This document shows positions 15,207-24,183 of a DNA stretch of 24,262 nt, piece by piece. A program made the position numbers and the translations under genes. Within the stretch, counting starts at the first letter, position 1. The number at the start of each line of letters is the position of its first letter. The DNA is from CAYJFK01 sp964369475 (GTDB taxonomy: Bacteria > Bacillota > Clostridia > Oscillospirales > Feifaniaceae). The stretch is from contig CAYJFK010000036.1 of the NCBI GenBank assembly GCA_964369475.1, positions 1 to 24,262 of the forward strand. Direction: 5' to 3'. The notes under the pieces are model-generated. The model made no database searches and had not been told where the DNA came from. It saw nothing but the letters and a program-made list of their open reading frames with translations.

Positions 15207-16178
15207 TTGCTAAACTACATAATTAAGCGAATTTTAATATTAATTCCGGTTGTAATTTTGGTGTCGGTCGTTATATTCGGCATAGTTAAAATGATGCCGG
15301 GTGACCCTGCGGCACTCATGCTCCCACCGGATTTGCCCCCTGAACACTATCAGGAACAATACGAGGCAATGCGCCAAAGGTTGGGGCTTGACGATGGTCT
15401 TTTGACGCAGTATTTCTCTTGGATTTCAGGGGTTCTTCAGGGCGATTTTGGGTATTCCAACACCTATAATCGCTCTGTTTCCCTTGTTATAGGCGAGCCC
15501 ATGCGTAACACGCTTATTTTAAATTTAGGTGTAAATTTCCTATACCTCTTTATTGCAATACCTGTCGGCATAAAGTGCGCCACAAAGAGAATGTCGCTCT
15601 TTGATAACAGCTGGCAGGTCTTTTCGCTTGTGACCTATTCCATTCCGTCTTTTTTTCTCGCAATAATTTTAATATATGTCTTTGCGATAAATTTAGGTTG
15701 GTTTCCTATGGGCGGTATGCCAAATGCATCGACATTAAGCGGTACAACGCTTTTAATAGAGTGGATTCGAACGCTTGCACTGCCTACCATAACCATGACC
15801 ATTGTAAGCCTTGCAGGCGCTGTCCGCTATGTTAGAAACGCCATGATAGATGCGCTTAGTCAAGATTACATTCGCACAGCAAGGGCAAAGGGGCTTAGTG
15901 AAAAGGTCGTTATATACTCTCATGCCTTTAGAAATGCGCTGATCCCCGTCTCGTATATCATCGTAGGCACGCTCTTTTCGCTCTTTGCAGGCTCTGCCAT
16001 AATAGAGAGCGTTTTTGGCTACAACGGTATCGGCTCGCTTATAATAACGGCAGTGCTAAACAGAGACAATCAGCTTATCACGACACTAAATTTGTTCTAC
16101 GCAATGTTAAGTCTTGTTTCTGTTCTTGTTGCCGACATTGTGTATGCCCTTGTCGACCCGAGGATAAAGTTAAATTAA
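15207..16178 (+). CDS. Peptide ABC transporter permease, OppB/DppB type
   Basis: A 323-aa inner-membrane protein with six predicted helices. The first helix begins IIKRILILIPVVILVSVVIF and is followed by the family motif KMMPGDPA. The EAA loop that contacts the ATPases is at about 214-247 (DALSQDYIRTARAKGL). The C-terminus ends VDPRIKLN as in DppB proteins. The best start is TTG 15207 with AGGTGA just upstream. It lies 96 bases after the binding protein gene. Length is normal and, unlike its partner permease, it has no insertion. Confidence 0.92.
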   Translation: MLNYIIKRILILIPVVILVSVVIFGIVKMMPGDPAALMLPPDLPPEHYQEQYEAMRQRLGLDDGLLTQYFSWISGVLQGDFGYSNTYNRSVSLVIGEPMRNTLILNLGVNFLYLFIAIPVGIKCATKRMSLFDNSWQVFSLVTYSIPSFFLAIILIYVFAINLGWFPMGGMPNASTLSGTTLLIEWIRTLALPTITMTIVSLAGAVRYVRNAMIDALSQDYIRTARAKGLSEKVVIYSHAFRNALIPVSYIIVGTLFSLFAGSAIIESVFGYNGIGSLIITAVLNRDNQLITTLNLFYAMLSLVSVLVADIVYALVDPRIKLN

Positions 16179-16257
16179 GGTAATCTATTGATATTTTGTT
16201 TGCATATTAAATTTTGGCAAAGTGTGCTTTTGCCGATAGAACGGTAGATGATAAACT

Positions 16258-18117
16258 ATGTCTGCTAAAAAGAAAAATAATTTCCTCTCCTTGTTTGGCA
16301 GGACATTTAAGAATGCCGCAAGCGGAGGAAATGTTGAGCAAAAACCAAATGACAGCATAAAAACACCGATAGAAACCATAATAGACAGGCTCCTTCACAA
16401 CAAGCTTGCTATTTTTGGCGCTGTCGGTTTTTTGGCTGTCTTTGCCTTTTGTTTTATAGGCTCGGCACTTGTCCCTTTAAATGAAAATTATACCGAACTA
16501 ACACATGCCAATTTGCGCCCTGCGATGAACTATCTCGAATACCCCGCAGAGCTCGAAGGTGCTGACATTAAAAAAATATCGTCGGGCATTTCCTTTAGTG
16601 CCGCAATTACAGAAGACGGGAAATTCTATATATGGGGGAGCGAGCCGAACAAGAGTCAAGAAAATGTTTCTACATACATATTTGATGTGCCGACAGAGGT
16701 GTATAGTGCTGAAATTGTAGAAATTGTCTGTGGCGGCAATCATGTTTTGGCAATAGACAGCGAGGGCAACTTCTACGCATGGGGCTACAACGGCAACGGG
16801 CAGACAGAGCTGCCCTCTGATATCGAGAGGGTCTTTACGAGCGGAGATGTCAGCGTTATCAAAGCAGAGGCGACCTCGCAGTGGACGGCACTTCTTGGGA
16901 GCGACAACAACATATATATTTGGGGCAGTATGCAGGCCAAGAACACGCTGCTTGTACCCTCCGATGTTAAGGGTCACATTGTAGACTTTGCGGCAGGCGA
17001 TAACAACATCGCTCTGCTTCTGGACGATGGCACAGTTAGAGTAATAGGCGATCGAGGCACAGAGTTTGCTATGAATTTACCCGAGGTAATAACTGACGAC
17101 AATGCTAAGATTGTAGAAATAGCCGCTACAAACAGAAATGTCGTTGCGCTCGACGAAAACGGCAAGTTATACACGTGGGGTAGTTCTCAAGACGGCCTTG
17201 GAGAGCTGCCGCAGATTGACGATAAGGTTACGGCAATAGCTTCGGGATACCGTAATTTTATAGCGCTTACAGAGGGTGGCGAGGTTGTATCGTGGGGTAG
17301 CGACTCCTTTAAACAAAACACTCTGCCCGAAAGTATGAAAAATATCACCGATATTCACGGCGATTACTTCCAGTTTTATGCCCAAAGCGAAGATGGCACT
17401 CTTAACGCTTGGGGTAATGACGGGTATCTTTTCGGCACAGATCAGTTTGGGCGAGATATATTTTCTCGCCTTATTCACGGCGGCAAAACGTCGCTTACTG
17501 TCGGTGCTGTCGCCGTTGCCATTTCCGTTTCCATCTCGCTTGTAGTGGGGCTTACAGCCGGCTATTTCGGTGGCGCTGTCGACCATATTTTAATGCGCAT
17601 TACAGATGTTTTCTCGGCTATCCCCTTCTTCCCCATCGCAATAACGCTCTCCTATGTCGTTGGTTCTAAGATAACGGCGGTGCAGAAAATGTACATGATA
17701 ATGGTAATCCTCGGCCTTCTCGGCTGGATGTCGCTTGCAAGACTCATTCGTGCGCAACTGCTTCTTGAGCGTGAAAAGGACTTTGTTCTTGCCGCCCATG
17801 CTTTAGGGCTAAAGAGCCATGTAATAATGTGGAAGCACATTTTGCCAAATATTCTAAGCCTCGTAATTGTAAATATAACGCTCGGCTATGCCTCCTCCCT
17901 ACTCTCCGAAGCGGCGCTCTCTTTCCTCGGTTTTGGCGTGGCAGAGCCTACCCCCTCTTGGGGCAACATGCTCATGTCGGCGCAGGAGATAGCCGTTATA
18001 GAGTTCTACTGGTGGCGCTGGCTCATCCCCGCACTTTTTGTTATATTTACCGCAGTTACAGTCAACATGTTGGGCGATGCACTCCGTGAAGCATTAGACC
18101 CACGCTCGGGGGAATAG
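16258..18117 (+). CDS. OppC/DppC-type permease with an inserted RCC1-like beta-propeller
   Basis: A 619-aa protein, about twice the usual OppC length (~300). Residues 1-45 are cytoplasmic, with membrane helix 1 at about 48-72. Residues 98-392 are an insertion of seven repeats with RCC1-like [IATS]WG marks at 126, 175, 222, 264 (here IG), 307, 346 and 385, spaced 39-49 apart, each preceded by short D/E-N-G turns. The last repeat runs straight into GTDQFGRDIFSRL (393-405), the conserved motif before OppC helix 2. The rest is a normal permease with EAA loop near 497-531 and HILPN. The propeller would sit outside the cell, where the binding protein docks. One continuous frame, no frameshift. The ribosome site before ATG 16258 is weak. 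Confidence 0.9.
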   Translation: MSAKKKNNFLSLFGRTFKNAASGGNVEQKPNDSIKTPIETIIDRLLHNKLAIFGAVGFLAVFAFCFIGSALVPLNENYTELTHANLRPAMNYLEYPAELEGADIKKISSGISFSAAITEDGKFYIWGSEPNKSQENVSTYIFDVPTEVYSAEIVEIVCGGNHVLAIDSEGNFYAWGYNGNGQTELPSDIERVFTSGDVSVIKAEATSQWTALLGSDNNIYIWGSMQAKNTLLVPSDVKGHIVDFAAGDNNIALLLDDGTVRVIGDRGTEFAMNLPEVITDDNAKIVEIAATNRNVVALDENGKLYTWGSSQDGLGELPQIDDKVTAIASGYRNFIALTEGGEVVSWGSDSFKQNTLPESMKNITDIHGDYFQFYAQSEDGTLNAWGNDGYLFGTDQFGRDIFSRLIHGGKTSLTVGAVAVAISVSISLVVGLTAGYFGGAVDHILMRITDVFSAIPFFPIAITLSYVVGSKITAVQKMYMIMVILGLLGWMSLARLIRAQLLLEREKDFVLAAHALGLKSHVIMWKHILPNILSLVIVNITLGYASSLLSEAALSFLGFGVAEPTPSWGNMLMSAQEIAVIEFYWWRWLIPALFVIFTAVTVNMLGDALREALDPRSGE

Positions 18118-18120
18118 TGA

Positions 18121-19116
18121 ATGAAAAACATACTTGAAATAAGAGATTTACACACATATTTTGAAACAAAAAACGGACTTGTCAAAGCTGTAAACGGCGT
18201 CTCGCTCGCTGTCGAGGAGGGCAAAACCTTAGGGGTTATCGGCGAGTCGGGATCGGGAAAAAGTCAGACGGCAATGAGCGTTTTAAAGCTCTTTGAAAAA
18301 AATCAGCGCATACATTCTGGCGAAATTATCTTTGACGGACAGTCCATTTCCGCCCTCGACAGCAAAGAGATACGCAAAATAAGAGGAAATTTAATTTCCA
18401 TGATATTTCAAGAGCCCATGACAAGCCTAAACCCTGTTTTTACAATAGAAAAGCAGATTTCCGAAGCTCTTATTTTGCACAGAGGACTAAGCAAAAAAGA
18501 GGCAAAAATTCAGGCGGTCGAGCTACTAAATGCCGTAAAAATTCCAAATGCGACAAACATGGCAAGCAGATACCCTCACGAGCTTTCAGGCGGTATGCGT
18601 CAGAGGGTCATGATAGCAATGGCTCTTGCCTGCAAGCCAAAACTGCTAATTGCAGACGAGCCTACGACCGCTTTGGACGTAACGATACAAGCGCAGATTT
18701 TACGCCTAATGAATGAGCTTAAAAAGAGCTCTAACACGGCTATTATGTTTATAACGCACGACCTTGGCGTTATAAGGCAGATTGCCGACAATGTCGCTGT
18801 TATGTACTGCGGACAGGTCGTAGAGCTTGCCCCTGTGGATTATATTTTCAAGAATATCTCTTCGTTTTCGCACCCCTACACCACAGCACTCTTAAAGACA
18901 GTCCCCTCTTTTGCACGCACTAATCAAAAGCGGCTGTTATCAATTGCAGGCAACGTGCCGCATCCGCAAAATCTGCCTGTCGGATGTAAATTTGCGCCGA
19001 GGTGCGAGTTTGCAAAGGAGCTCTGCTTAAATCAAGAGCCTGAGCTTATCAAAGTTGGCGACAAGCACAGCGTGCGCTGTTTTTACCCAAACAAAGCGAG
19101 GTGGGAAGATGGCTGA
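18121..19116 (+). CDS. Peptide ABC transporter ATP-binding protein, OppD/DppD type
   Basis: A 331-aa cytoplasmic ATPase. Walker A is GESGSGKS (41-48), Q-loop IFQEPMTSLNP, signature LSGGMRQRV (155-163), Walker B LLIADEPTTALD (175-186) and H-loop FITHDLG. The C-terminal oligopeptide-transporter extension VPHPQNLPVGCKFAPRCEF carries cysteines typical of the family, some members of which bind an iron-sulfur cluster. It starts three bases after the permease stop and overlaps the next ATPase gene by eight bases. Confidence 0.95.
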   Translation: MKNILEIRDLHTYFETKNGLVKAVNGVSLAVEEGKTLGVIGESGSGKSQTAMSVLKLFEKNQRIHSGEIIFDGQSISALDSKEIRKIRGNLISMIFQEPMTSLNPVFTIEKQISEALILHRGLSKKEAKIQAVELLNAVKIPNATNMASRYPHELSGGMRQRVMIAMALACKPKLLIADEPTTALDVTIQAQILRLMNELKKSSNTAIMFITHDLGVIRQIADNVAVMYCGQVVELAPVDYIFKNISSFSHPYTTALLKTVPSFARTNQKRLLSIAGNVPHPQNLPVGCKFAPRCEFAKELCLNQEPELIKVGDKHSVRCFYPNKARWEDG

Positions 19117-20095
19117 TAACAATGTTTTAATAAAAGTCCGAGGACTGAAAAAGCACTTTCCGCTTAGGAAAAGTCTTGGTTTTATTGGTGAGCGGCGCTA
19201 TGTTAAGGCTGTCGATGGGATAGACTTAGATATACTCGAAAACGAAACGCTCGGGCTTGTCGGCGAGAGTGGATGCGGCAAGTCGACACTGGGCAGGCTG
19301 ATTTTACAGCTTAGCCCTCAAACGTCGGGCAGTGTTAGCTATAACGGCAATAGCTTGAGCGATTTGCCTCACGAGGAGATGCGCAAGCTTAGAAAAGAGC
19401 TGCAAATAATATTCCAAGACCCGTATTCCTCCCTAAACCCACGCCTGACGGTAGGGCAAATGATCTCCGAAGCACTGATAGCACACGGTCTATACGAAAA
19501 AGGAAGCCGAGAACTTGAAGCGTACACCCTTGAAATTATGGAGCTTTGCGGCCTGCAATCTCATATGCTGCACAGATACCCTCACCAGTTTTCGGGTGGG
19601 CAACGTCAGCGTATTTGCATTGCAAGAGCGCTTGCATTAAAGCCAAAATTTATTGTTTGCGATGAGTCGGTCTCGACCCTCGATGTTTCCATTCAGTCGC
19701 AAATAGTAAATTTACTGCTCGATTTAAAGGAGCAAAACAGGCTAACATATCTCTTTATATCGCACGATTTAAGCGTTGTCCGCTTTATCTCCGACCGCAT
19801 TGCCGTTATGTATCTTGGCACGATAGTCGAGCTAAGCCCCACCGAGGAGCTCTTTAAAAATCCCCTTCATCCATATACTAAGGCGCTACTTAGCGCCATA
19901 CCAAAAATCGAAGGTGACGTAGCAGAGCAGGACTTGCTCGAAGGGGACGTTCCAAATCCTGTCGACCTCCCTTCGGGGTGTAAGTTTCACCCTCGTTGCA
20001 AATACGCAAAGGAAATTTGTAGTATAGAAGCTCCCCTTCAAAGGGTGCATGAGGGCGGTCATTTTGTCGCTTGTCATTTTCCGCTCGGCAGTTAA
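19109..20095 (+). CDS. Peptide ABC transporter ATP-binding protein, OppF/DppF type
   Basis: A 328-aa second ATPase of the importer, pairing with the OppD-like protein. Walker A is GESGCGKS (52-59), Q-loop IFQDPYSSLNPR, signature FSGGQRQRICIARALAL, Walker B FIVCDESVSTLD and H-loop FISHDLSVVRF. The C-terminal extension has CKFHPRCKYAKEIC. The KHFPLRKSLGF start is typical of OppF. ATG 19109 is chosen because GAGGTGGG precedes it. The frame is open further upstream, but that lies inside the OppD-like gene. Confidence 0.95.
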   Translation: MADNNVLIKVRGLKKHFPLRKSLGFIGERRYVKAVDGIDLDILENETLGLVGESGCGKSTLGRLILQLSPQTSGSVSYNGNSLSDLPHEEMRKLRKELQIIFQDPYSSLNPRLTVGQMISEALIAHGLYEKGSRELEAYTLEIMELCGLQSHMLHRYPHQFSGGQRQRICIARALALKPKFIVCDESVSTLDVSIQSQIVNLLLDLKEQNRLTYLFISHDLSVVRFISDRIAVMYLGTIVELSPTEELFKNPLHPYTKALLSAIPKIEGDVAEQDLLEGDVPNPVDLPSGCKFHPRCKYAKEICSIEAPLQRVHEGGHFVACHFPLGS

Positions 20096-20121
20096 AAAAG
20101 TGCTTAAAAGGTAGATTTATC

Positions 20122-20310
20122 ATGTTTAAAAAACTCCGCCCAAACCTATTTAAAGAAAAAACAAAACAAGAACTCGACGAGCACTACGAAAATTTAGAGC
20201 TCGAAAGAGGCGACCTTTTGGCAATGCTCATAGCCGCTTTTATAACATTTGCTCCGCTAATTGTCGTCATTTCGCTGGTTTACATTATAATAGCATTTAT
20301 CTTTATATAA
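20122..20310 (+). CDS. Small membrane protein of unknown function
   Basis: A 62-aa protein with a charged N-terminal half (about 1-33, rich in K, E and D) and a long hydrophobic C-terminal half (about 34-62, LLAMLIAAFITF to IIIAFIFI) that could form one long helix or a hairpin of two. ATG 20122 has AAAGGTAG upstream. It lies 26 bases after the OppF-like gene and 33 before the oligoendopeptidase, so it is probably co-transcribed. I recognise no family. It may modify the transporter or peptidase, but this is only position-based. Confidence 0.65.
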   Translation: MFKKLRPNLFKEKTKQELDEHYENLELERGDLLAMLIAAFITFAPLIVVISLVYIIIAFIFI

Positions 20311-20343
20311 CACATACCAATTACAAAAAAGGAGGGTTGATTT

Positions 20344-22017
20344 ATGAAATTTTCCGAGATTCCTTACAACAGGCCCGATTTCGAAAAGCTCTTTAGCGAC
20401 ATGGACAGCGCTGTTTCGGACTGCGAGAATGCAAGTTCTGCCAAAGGTCAGATTGCAGCACTCGACCGTGCACTTAGCATAATGGACATTTTCAACACAG
20501 AGTATGCCCTTGTGCGCATTCGCTACCTACTAAACACAAAGGACGAATTTTACCACGGAGAGCAAAAACTCTTTTCCACGCACTCGCCAACCCTCACTTT
20601 GAAGTTTAACAAGATTAGAAGCAATATAATAAAGAGCCCTTTCAAAGCAGAGATAGAGCGAACAATAGGCAGTGTTGCAATGAAAAATTACACACTCTTT
20701 AACTCAACAATCTCCTCTGATATTGTTGAGGACATGCGTGAAGAAAGCGCCCTTGTTGCAGAGTATGTAGGGGTAATTTCGAAACTTACCGTCGATTTCG
20801 ATGGCAAAACATTGCCTTTATCTATGCTCGCCCCCTATAAGGAAAGCCCCGACCGAGATCAGCGCAAAAGGGCATTTGAAGCAGAGGGCAAAGTTTATGC
20901 AAGTGTTAAAGCAAAGCTTGACGAGATTTTTGATAAGCTTGTAAAAAACAGAACGAGCCAAGCAAAAAAGCTTGGGTTTGAAAATTATGTCGAGCTTGGT
21001 TATGCTCGAATGGGGCGAAATTGCTATACAAGTAAAGATGTGAATATCTTTAAAAATCAGGTGGCAGAGAGCATAGTGCCTCTTGTTGACAAGATTATCG
21101 AAAACCGCAAAAATCGCCTCGAACTTGGAGATATTTTTTTCCACGACCTGCTGCTTCCATTTAAAGATGGCGCACCAAAGCCGCAGGTAAGTGCAGATGA
21201 AATTATAGAAAATGGCAGAAAGCTCTATCACGAGATGTCGCCTATGACGGCAGATTTTATAGATTTAATGATAGACAACGAGCTCATTGACTGGGCTGCG
21301 AGCATCGGAAAATCGCCGGGTGGGTTTTGCTCTTATATTAAAAAGTACAATTATCCCTTTATATTTGCAAATTTCAACGGCACTTCTACCGATCTTTATG
21401 TTCTTACTCACGAAGCGGGTCATGCTCTTTCGAGGTATATAACAGGCTTAAAAAACGAGGTGGTCTACGCAAGCACCTCTATGGACATTTCCGAAACGCA
21501 CTCTATGGCAATGGAGTTTTTAACCTCCCCGTGGTACGAGCTCTTTTTTAAAGAGAAGGCAGACAAATATAGGCAGTCTCACGGCGAGAATGCGCTTATT
21601 TTTATTCCGTATGCCTGTCAAGTAGATCAGTTTCAAGAGGAGATATACCTAAATCCCGATTTAACGCCAAAAGAGCGAGATGAAAAATGGCTCGAAATAG
21701 AGCAGAAATTCCGACCGTATGTTAGCTACGATGGCATACCTTTTTACGGCGAAGGGGCAGGCTGGCAAAAGCAGACTCATATATATAAAACACCATTTTA
21801 TTACATCGACTACGCTTTAGCTCAAATTATGGCAATACAGTTTTTTTCGATCTTTTTGCATGATCAAGACAAAGCATTTGAACTTTATTTTAAGCTTATT
21901 TCCTATGGCAGTAAAAAGACCTTTACAGAGCTAATCGAAGCGTTAAATATGTCTTCCCCATTGCAAGAAAATACAGTTAGACAAGTTGTGATCGATTTAT
22001 TTGACAAGTTGAATTAG
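20344..22017 (+). CDS. M3 family oligoendopeptidase
   Basis: A 557-aa cytoplasmic zinc metallopeptidase that cuts short peptides. The zinc site is HEAGH (356-360) with the third ligand Glu384 in ISETHSMAMEF, the M3 spacing. The conserved C-terminal region GAGWQKQTHIYKTPFYYIDY matches PepF-like enzymes. There is no signal peptide. ATG 20344 is preceded by AAAAGGAGGGTTGA. It follows the peptide importer and probably degrades the imported peptides. It is somewhat shorter than classical PepF (~600 aa), matching the shorter clostridial M3 group. Confidence 0.94.
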   Translation: MKFSEIPYNRPDFEKLFSDMDSAVSDCENASSAKGQIAALDRALSIMDIFNTEYALVRIRYLLNTKDEFYHGEQKLFSTHSPTLTLKFNKIRSNIIKSPFKAEIERTIGSVAMKNYTLFNSTISSDIVEDMREESALVAEYVGVISKLTVDFDGKTLPLSMLAPYKESPDRDQRKRAFEAEGKVYASVKAKLDEIFDKLVKNRTSQAKKLGFENYVELGYARMGRNCYTSKDVNIFKNQVAESIVPLVDKIIENRKNRLELGDIFFHDLLLPFKDGAPKPQVSADEIIENGRKLYHEMSPMTADFIDLMIDNELIDWAASIGKSPGGFCSYIKKYNYPFIFANFNGTSTDLYVLTHEAGHALSRYITGLKNEVVYASTSMDISETHSMAMEFLTSPWYELFFKEKADKYRQSHGENALIFIPYACQVDQFQEEIYLNPDLTPKERDEKWLEIEQKFRPYVSYDGIPFYGEGAGWQKQTHIYKTPFYYIDYALAQIMAIQFFSIFLHDQDKAFELYFKLISYGSKKTFTELIEALNMSSPLQENTVRQVVIDLFDKLN

Positions 22018-22055
22018 AATAATATTTTAAATAGCATTTTATTGTTAATTAACAA

Positions 22056-22080
22056 AAAAATAACTATTGCAGTTATTTTT
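22056..22080. promoter_or_regulatory. Perfect 10-bp inverted repeat overlapping the -35 of the HD gene
   Basis: AAAAATAACT (22056-22065), loop ATTGC, AGTTATTTTT (22071-22080). It covers the -35 hexamer (22067-22072). It may be an operator, or an A/T-rich weak terminator for the preceding peptidase gene because it ends in five T. Sequence alone does not decide. Confidence 0.5.
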
Positions 22081-22094
22081 ATATATGGTATAAT
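22067..22094 (+). promoter_or_regulatory. Promoter of the HD-GYP-like gene
   Basis: TTGCAG (22067-22072), 16-bp spacer, TATAAT (22089-22094) with an extended TGG before the -10. It lies between the oligoendopeptidase stop and the AGGAGGTGG ribosome site. Confidence 0.75.
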
Positions 22095-22141
22095 TAAATA
22101 ACATGACCGTTATATATAAAAAATGAAGGAGGTGGTCGATT

Positions 22142-24097
22142 ATGAAAAAAGAGTTTGAAAAGATAATAGAAAATGAACTGAAATTTAAAGAATTGGCCAC
22201 CAAACAGTTTTCCGAAGATAAAGAAGTTAAACGAGAAAATGTTAAAAATGTCTTGACCGAGCGAAGCTTGGTTATAAGAAAGATCATTAACGAAACCAAT
22301 GATTTGGTAGCAAAATATGTCACTCCGTTTTTGAAAGACCCGACAAAAGCAAGCAAGGAAGAAGTGCTTGAATATCAAGAGTTTGCAGAAAAGCTATCGG
22401 GTTATAAGGAAAGTATAGATACCGGTATGTCCTACGACATAAGGCACGCCCTGACTGAATATGCAATACACACAAATGACGATGAGCTCTATATTAACAA
22501 TATGTTCTACAAGGGGCTTGCTCTTTTTTATCTTGACAGAGCGATTTTTAAACCTGAAATGTCTGACTGTTATGCAGGCGTTATAGCTTATTCTAACAGG
22601 TACGAGGAATTTGATCGAGATATACGCAACCTTATCGTAAGGGCATATGGCAATTATTATATCAGTGTTCCCGATTTCGATATAGACGAAATCTACCGTA
22701 GATACGATATGGCACGCAATTTTTGGGAGAATACAGGCAAAAAGTTCGACCCTGATTTCCCATGGGATGCATATTTGCAAAATATGCATGGTAATATTTG
22801 CTCTACCACAATAACCATGTTGCGTTCCAAACACCGATACAAGGTTAAAGATGAGCATAAAAAAAAGCTTTTAGAGTCGGCAGAGTATCTCTACGACCTT
22901 AACATGAAAGAGGAAGATGTGCAGTCTAACGACTATACATCGGCCCAAATTAAGTATATTTATTATATTCAAACTGCAAGATTTTACAATAATAAAATAT
23001 CGAGTGCTGAGTTTTTAGATTGCCTATATGATATTTACAAGCAATCCAAAAACGAGTACACCTATGATGGTTTGTATAAAAAACTGCATATTTCTGCATT
23101 ATATCTATATTATTTATCTGAAAACCCACCCGAAAATCTTTCTAAAAAAGATATAATTAGTAAGTCAAGCGCCCTAGAGAAAGATGTTTTAAAGTATATT
23201 AGAAATATCCCCGACAACTTGTCTCAGGCTCATGTAACAACTATGATTTCGAGCTTTGCTTTCGGAAGCCAATTTATGCATAGTGACACCACATACCTTA
23301 GAATGCTTCTTTCCATGACCGTTTTTAGGCACTTGCCGACATATGTTCATTCGGTTATGGTTGCAAAAATTTCATATACAATAACAGAGTATCTAATAAA
23401 ATATATCCCCGATGCTCTTGTTGGTTTGCCCGGCATAAACTGCGTTGAAGATGTTAAGAGTAAATCGAGTGAAATATTAAAATTTGTTTGGTATAGCGGA
23501 CTTATTCATGATATAGGCAAGATTGTTTACTCTCATTTGGTTTCGTTTTATGTTCGAAGGTTAAACGACAAGGAATTCCAGATGATAAAAGAGCACTCCT
23601 ACAAGGCCGAAGATTTTATTAAGCCTTCTCACAACTTCGCGTCGGCGATATATGATACAGATCATAAGAACAAAGCCCAAAGCATGAGGTTGACAAACAA
23701 CAGCGGACTTTTCTCTTGCTTTTCCGATGTAGCTTATGGGCATCACAAGAGCTATGACGGCACATTTGGCTATCCGTCAACCTTCGATAACTTGGCATCT
23801 CCTGTTAAGGTTGTAATCGACATTATTTCAATTGCCGACTCGATAGACGCAGCGACAGACAATGTAGGGCGAAGCTATGCCCATGAGAAAAAGCTTAGCG
23901 ACATGAGAGACGATTTGCTATCACAAATAAATACACGATATAATCCTACTGTAACAAAGGCAGTTTTCGAAAATCAAGAGCTATACGATGCCATCGATGA
24001 TATTTTGAACGAATATAGGTACGACATTTATTATTCCTGTTTCTCCGCACAGGACTTTTCCAAAACGATGCTATCTCCAAGAAAATCAACATTTTAG
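22142..24097 (+). CDS. HD-GYP-like phosphohydrolase with large helical N-terminal region
   Basis: A 651-aa protein. Residues 1-395 are helical, Tyr/Lys/Glu rich and possibly TPR-like, with no recognised domain and no membrane helix. Residues about 400-610 form an HD domain with the HD-GYP order of ligands: His403, HD at 456-457 (LIHDIGK), His485, HH at 534-535, Asp539 and Asp566 (IADSIDAAT). The GYP motif reads HHKSYDGTFGYP, with Lys where Glu is usual and one extra residue compared with HHExxDGxGYP. HD-GYP proteins cleave cyclic di-GMP, but with this altered motif the substrate is uncertain. ATG 22142 follows AAGGAGGTGG. It is probably a single-gene unit. Confidence 0.82.
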   Translation: MKKEFEKIIENELKFKELATKQFSEDKEVKRENVKNVLTERSLVIRKIINETNDLVAKYVTPFLKDPTKASKEEVLEYQEFAEKLSGYKESIDTGMSYDIRHALTEYAIHTNDDELYINNMFYKGLALFYLDRAIFKPEMSDCYAGVIAYSNRYEEFDRDIRNLIVRAYGNYYISVPDFDIDEIYRRYDMARNFWENTGKKFDPDFPWDAYLQNMHGNICSTTITMLRSKHRYKVKDEHKKKLLESAEYLYDLNMKEEDVQSNDYTSAQIKYIYYIQTARFYNNKISSAEFLDCLYDIYKQSKNEYTYDGLYKKLHISALYLYYLSENPPENLSKKDIISKSSALEKDVLKYIRNIPDNLSQAHVTTMISSFAFGSQFMHSDTTYLRMLLSMTVFRHLPTYVHSVMVAKISYTITEYLIKYIPDALVGLPGINCVEDVKSKSSEILKFVWYSGLIHDIGKIVYSHLVSFYVRRLNDKEFQMIKEHSYKAEDFIKPSHNFASAIYDTDHKNKAQSMRLTNNSGLFSCFSDVAYGHHKSYDGTFGYPSTFDNLASPVKVVIDIISIADSIDAATDNVGRSYAHEKKLSDMRDDLLSQINTRYNPTVTKAVFENQELYDAIDDILNEYRYDIYYSCFSAQDFSKTMLSPRKSTF

Positions 24098-24117
24098 TAC
24101 AATACTAAACACAAAAT

Positions 24118-24164
24118 AAATACCGCCAAGGCATCTATTTTAAATAGCTGCCTTGGCGGTATTT
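24118..24164. terminator. Strong, probably bidirectional hairpin terminator
   Basis: Perfect 16-bp arms (24118-24133 and 24149-24164), containing ACCGCCAAGGCA, enclose a loop with its own CTATT/AATAG pairing. It lies 20 bases after the HD gene. The plus-strand tail has only short T runs, while the minus-strand tail is T-rich (ATTTTGTGTTT), so it could serve both directions. Confidence 0.8.
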
Positions 24165-24183
24165 AAACATGGACTAAAGGGAG

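Noticed and set aside
16258..18117. The long permease as two genes fused by a sequencing error
   Set aside because: The propeller has no start or stop of its own, the frame is continuous, and its last repeat merges directly into the conserved GTDQFGRD permease motif.
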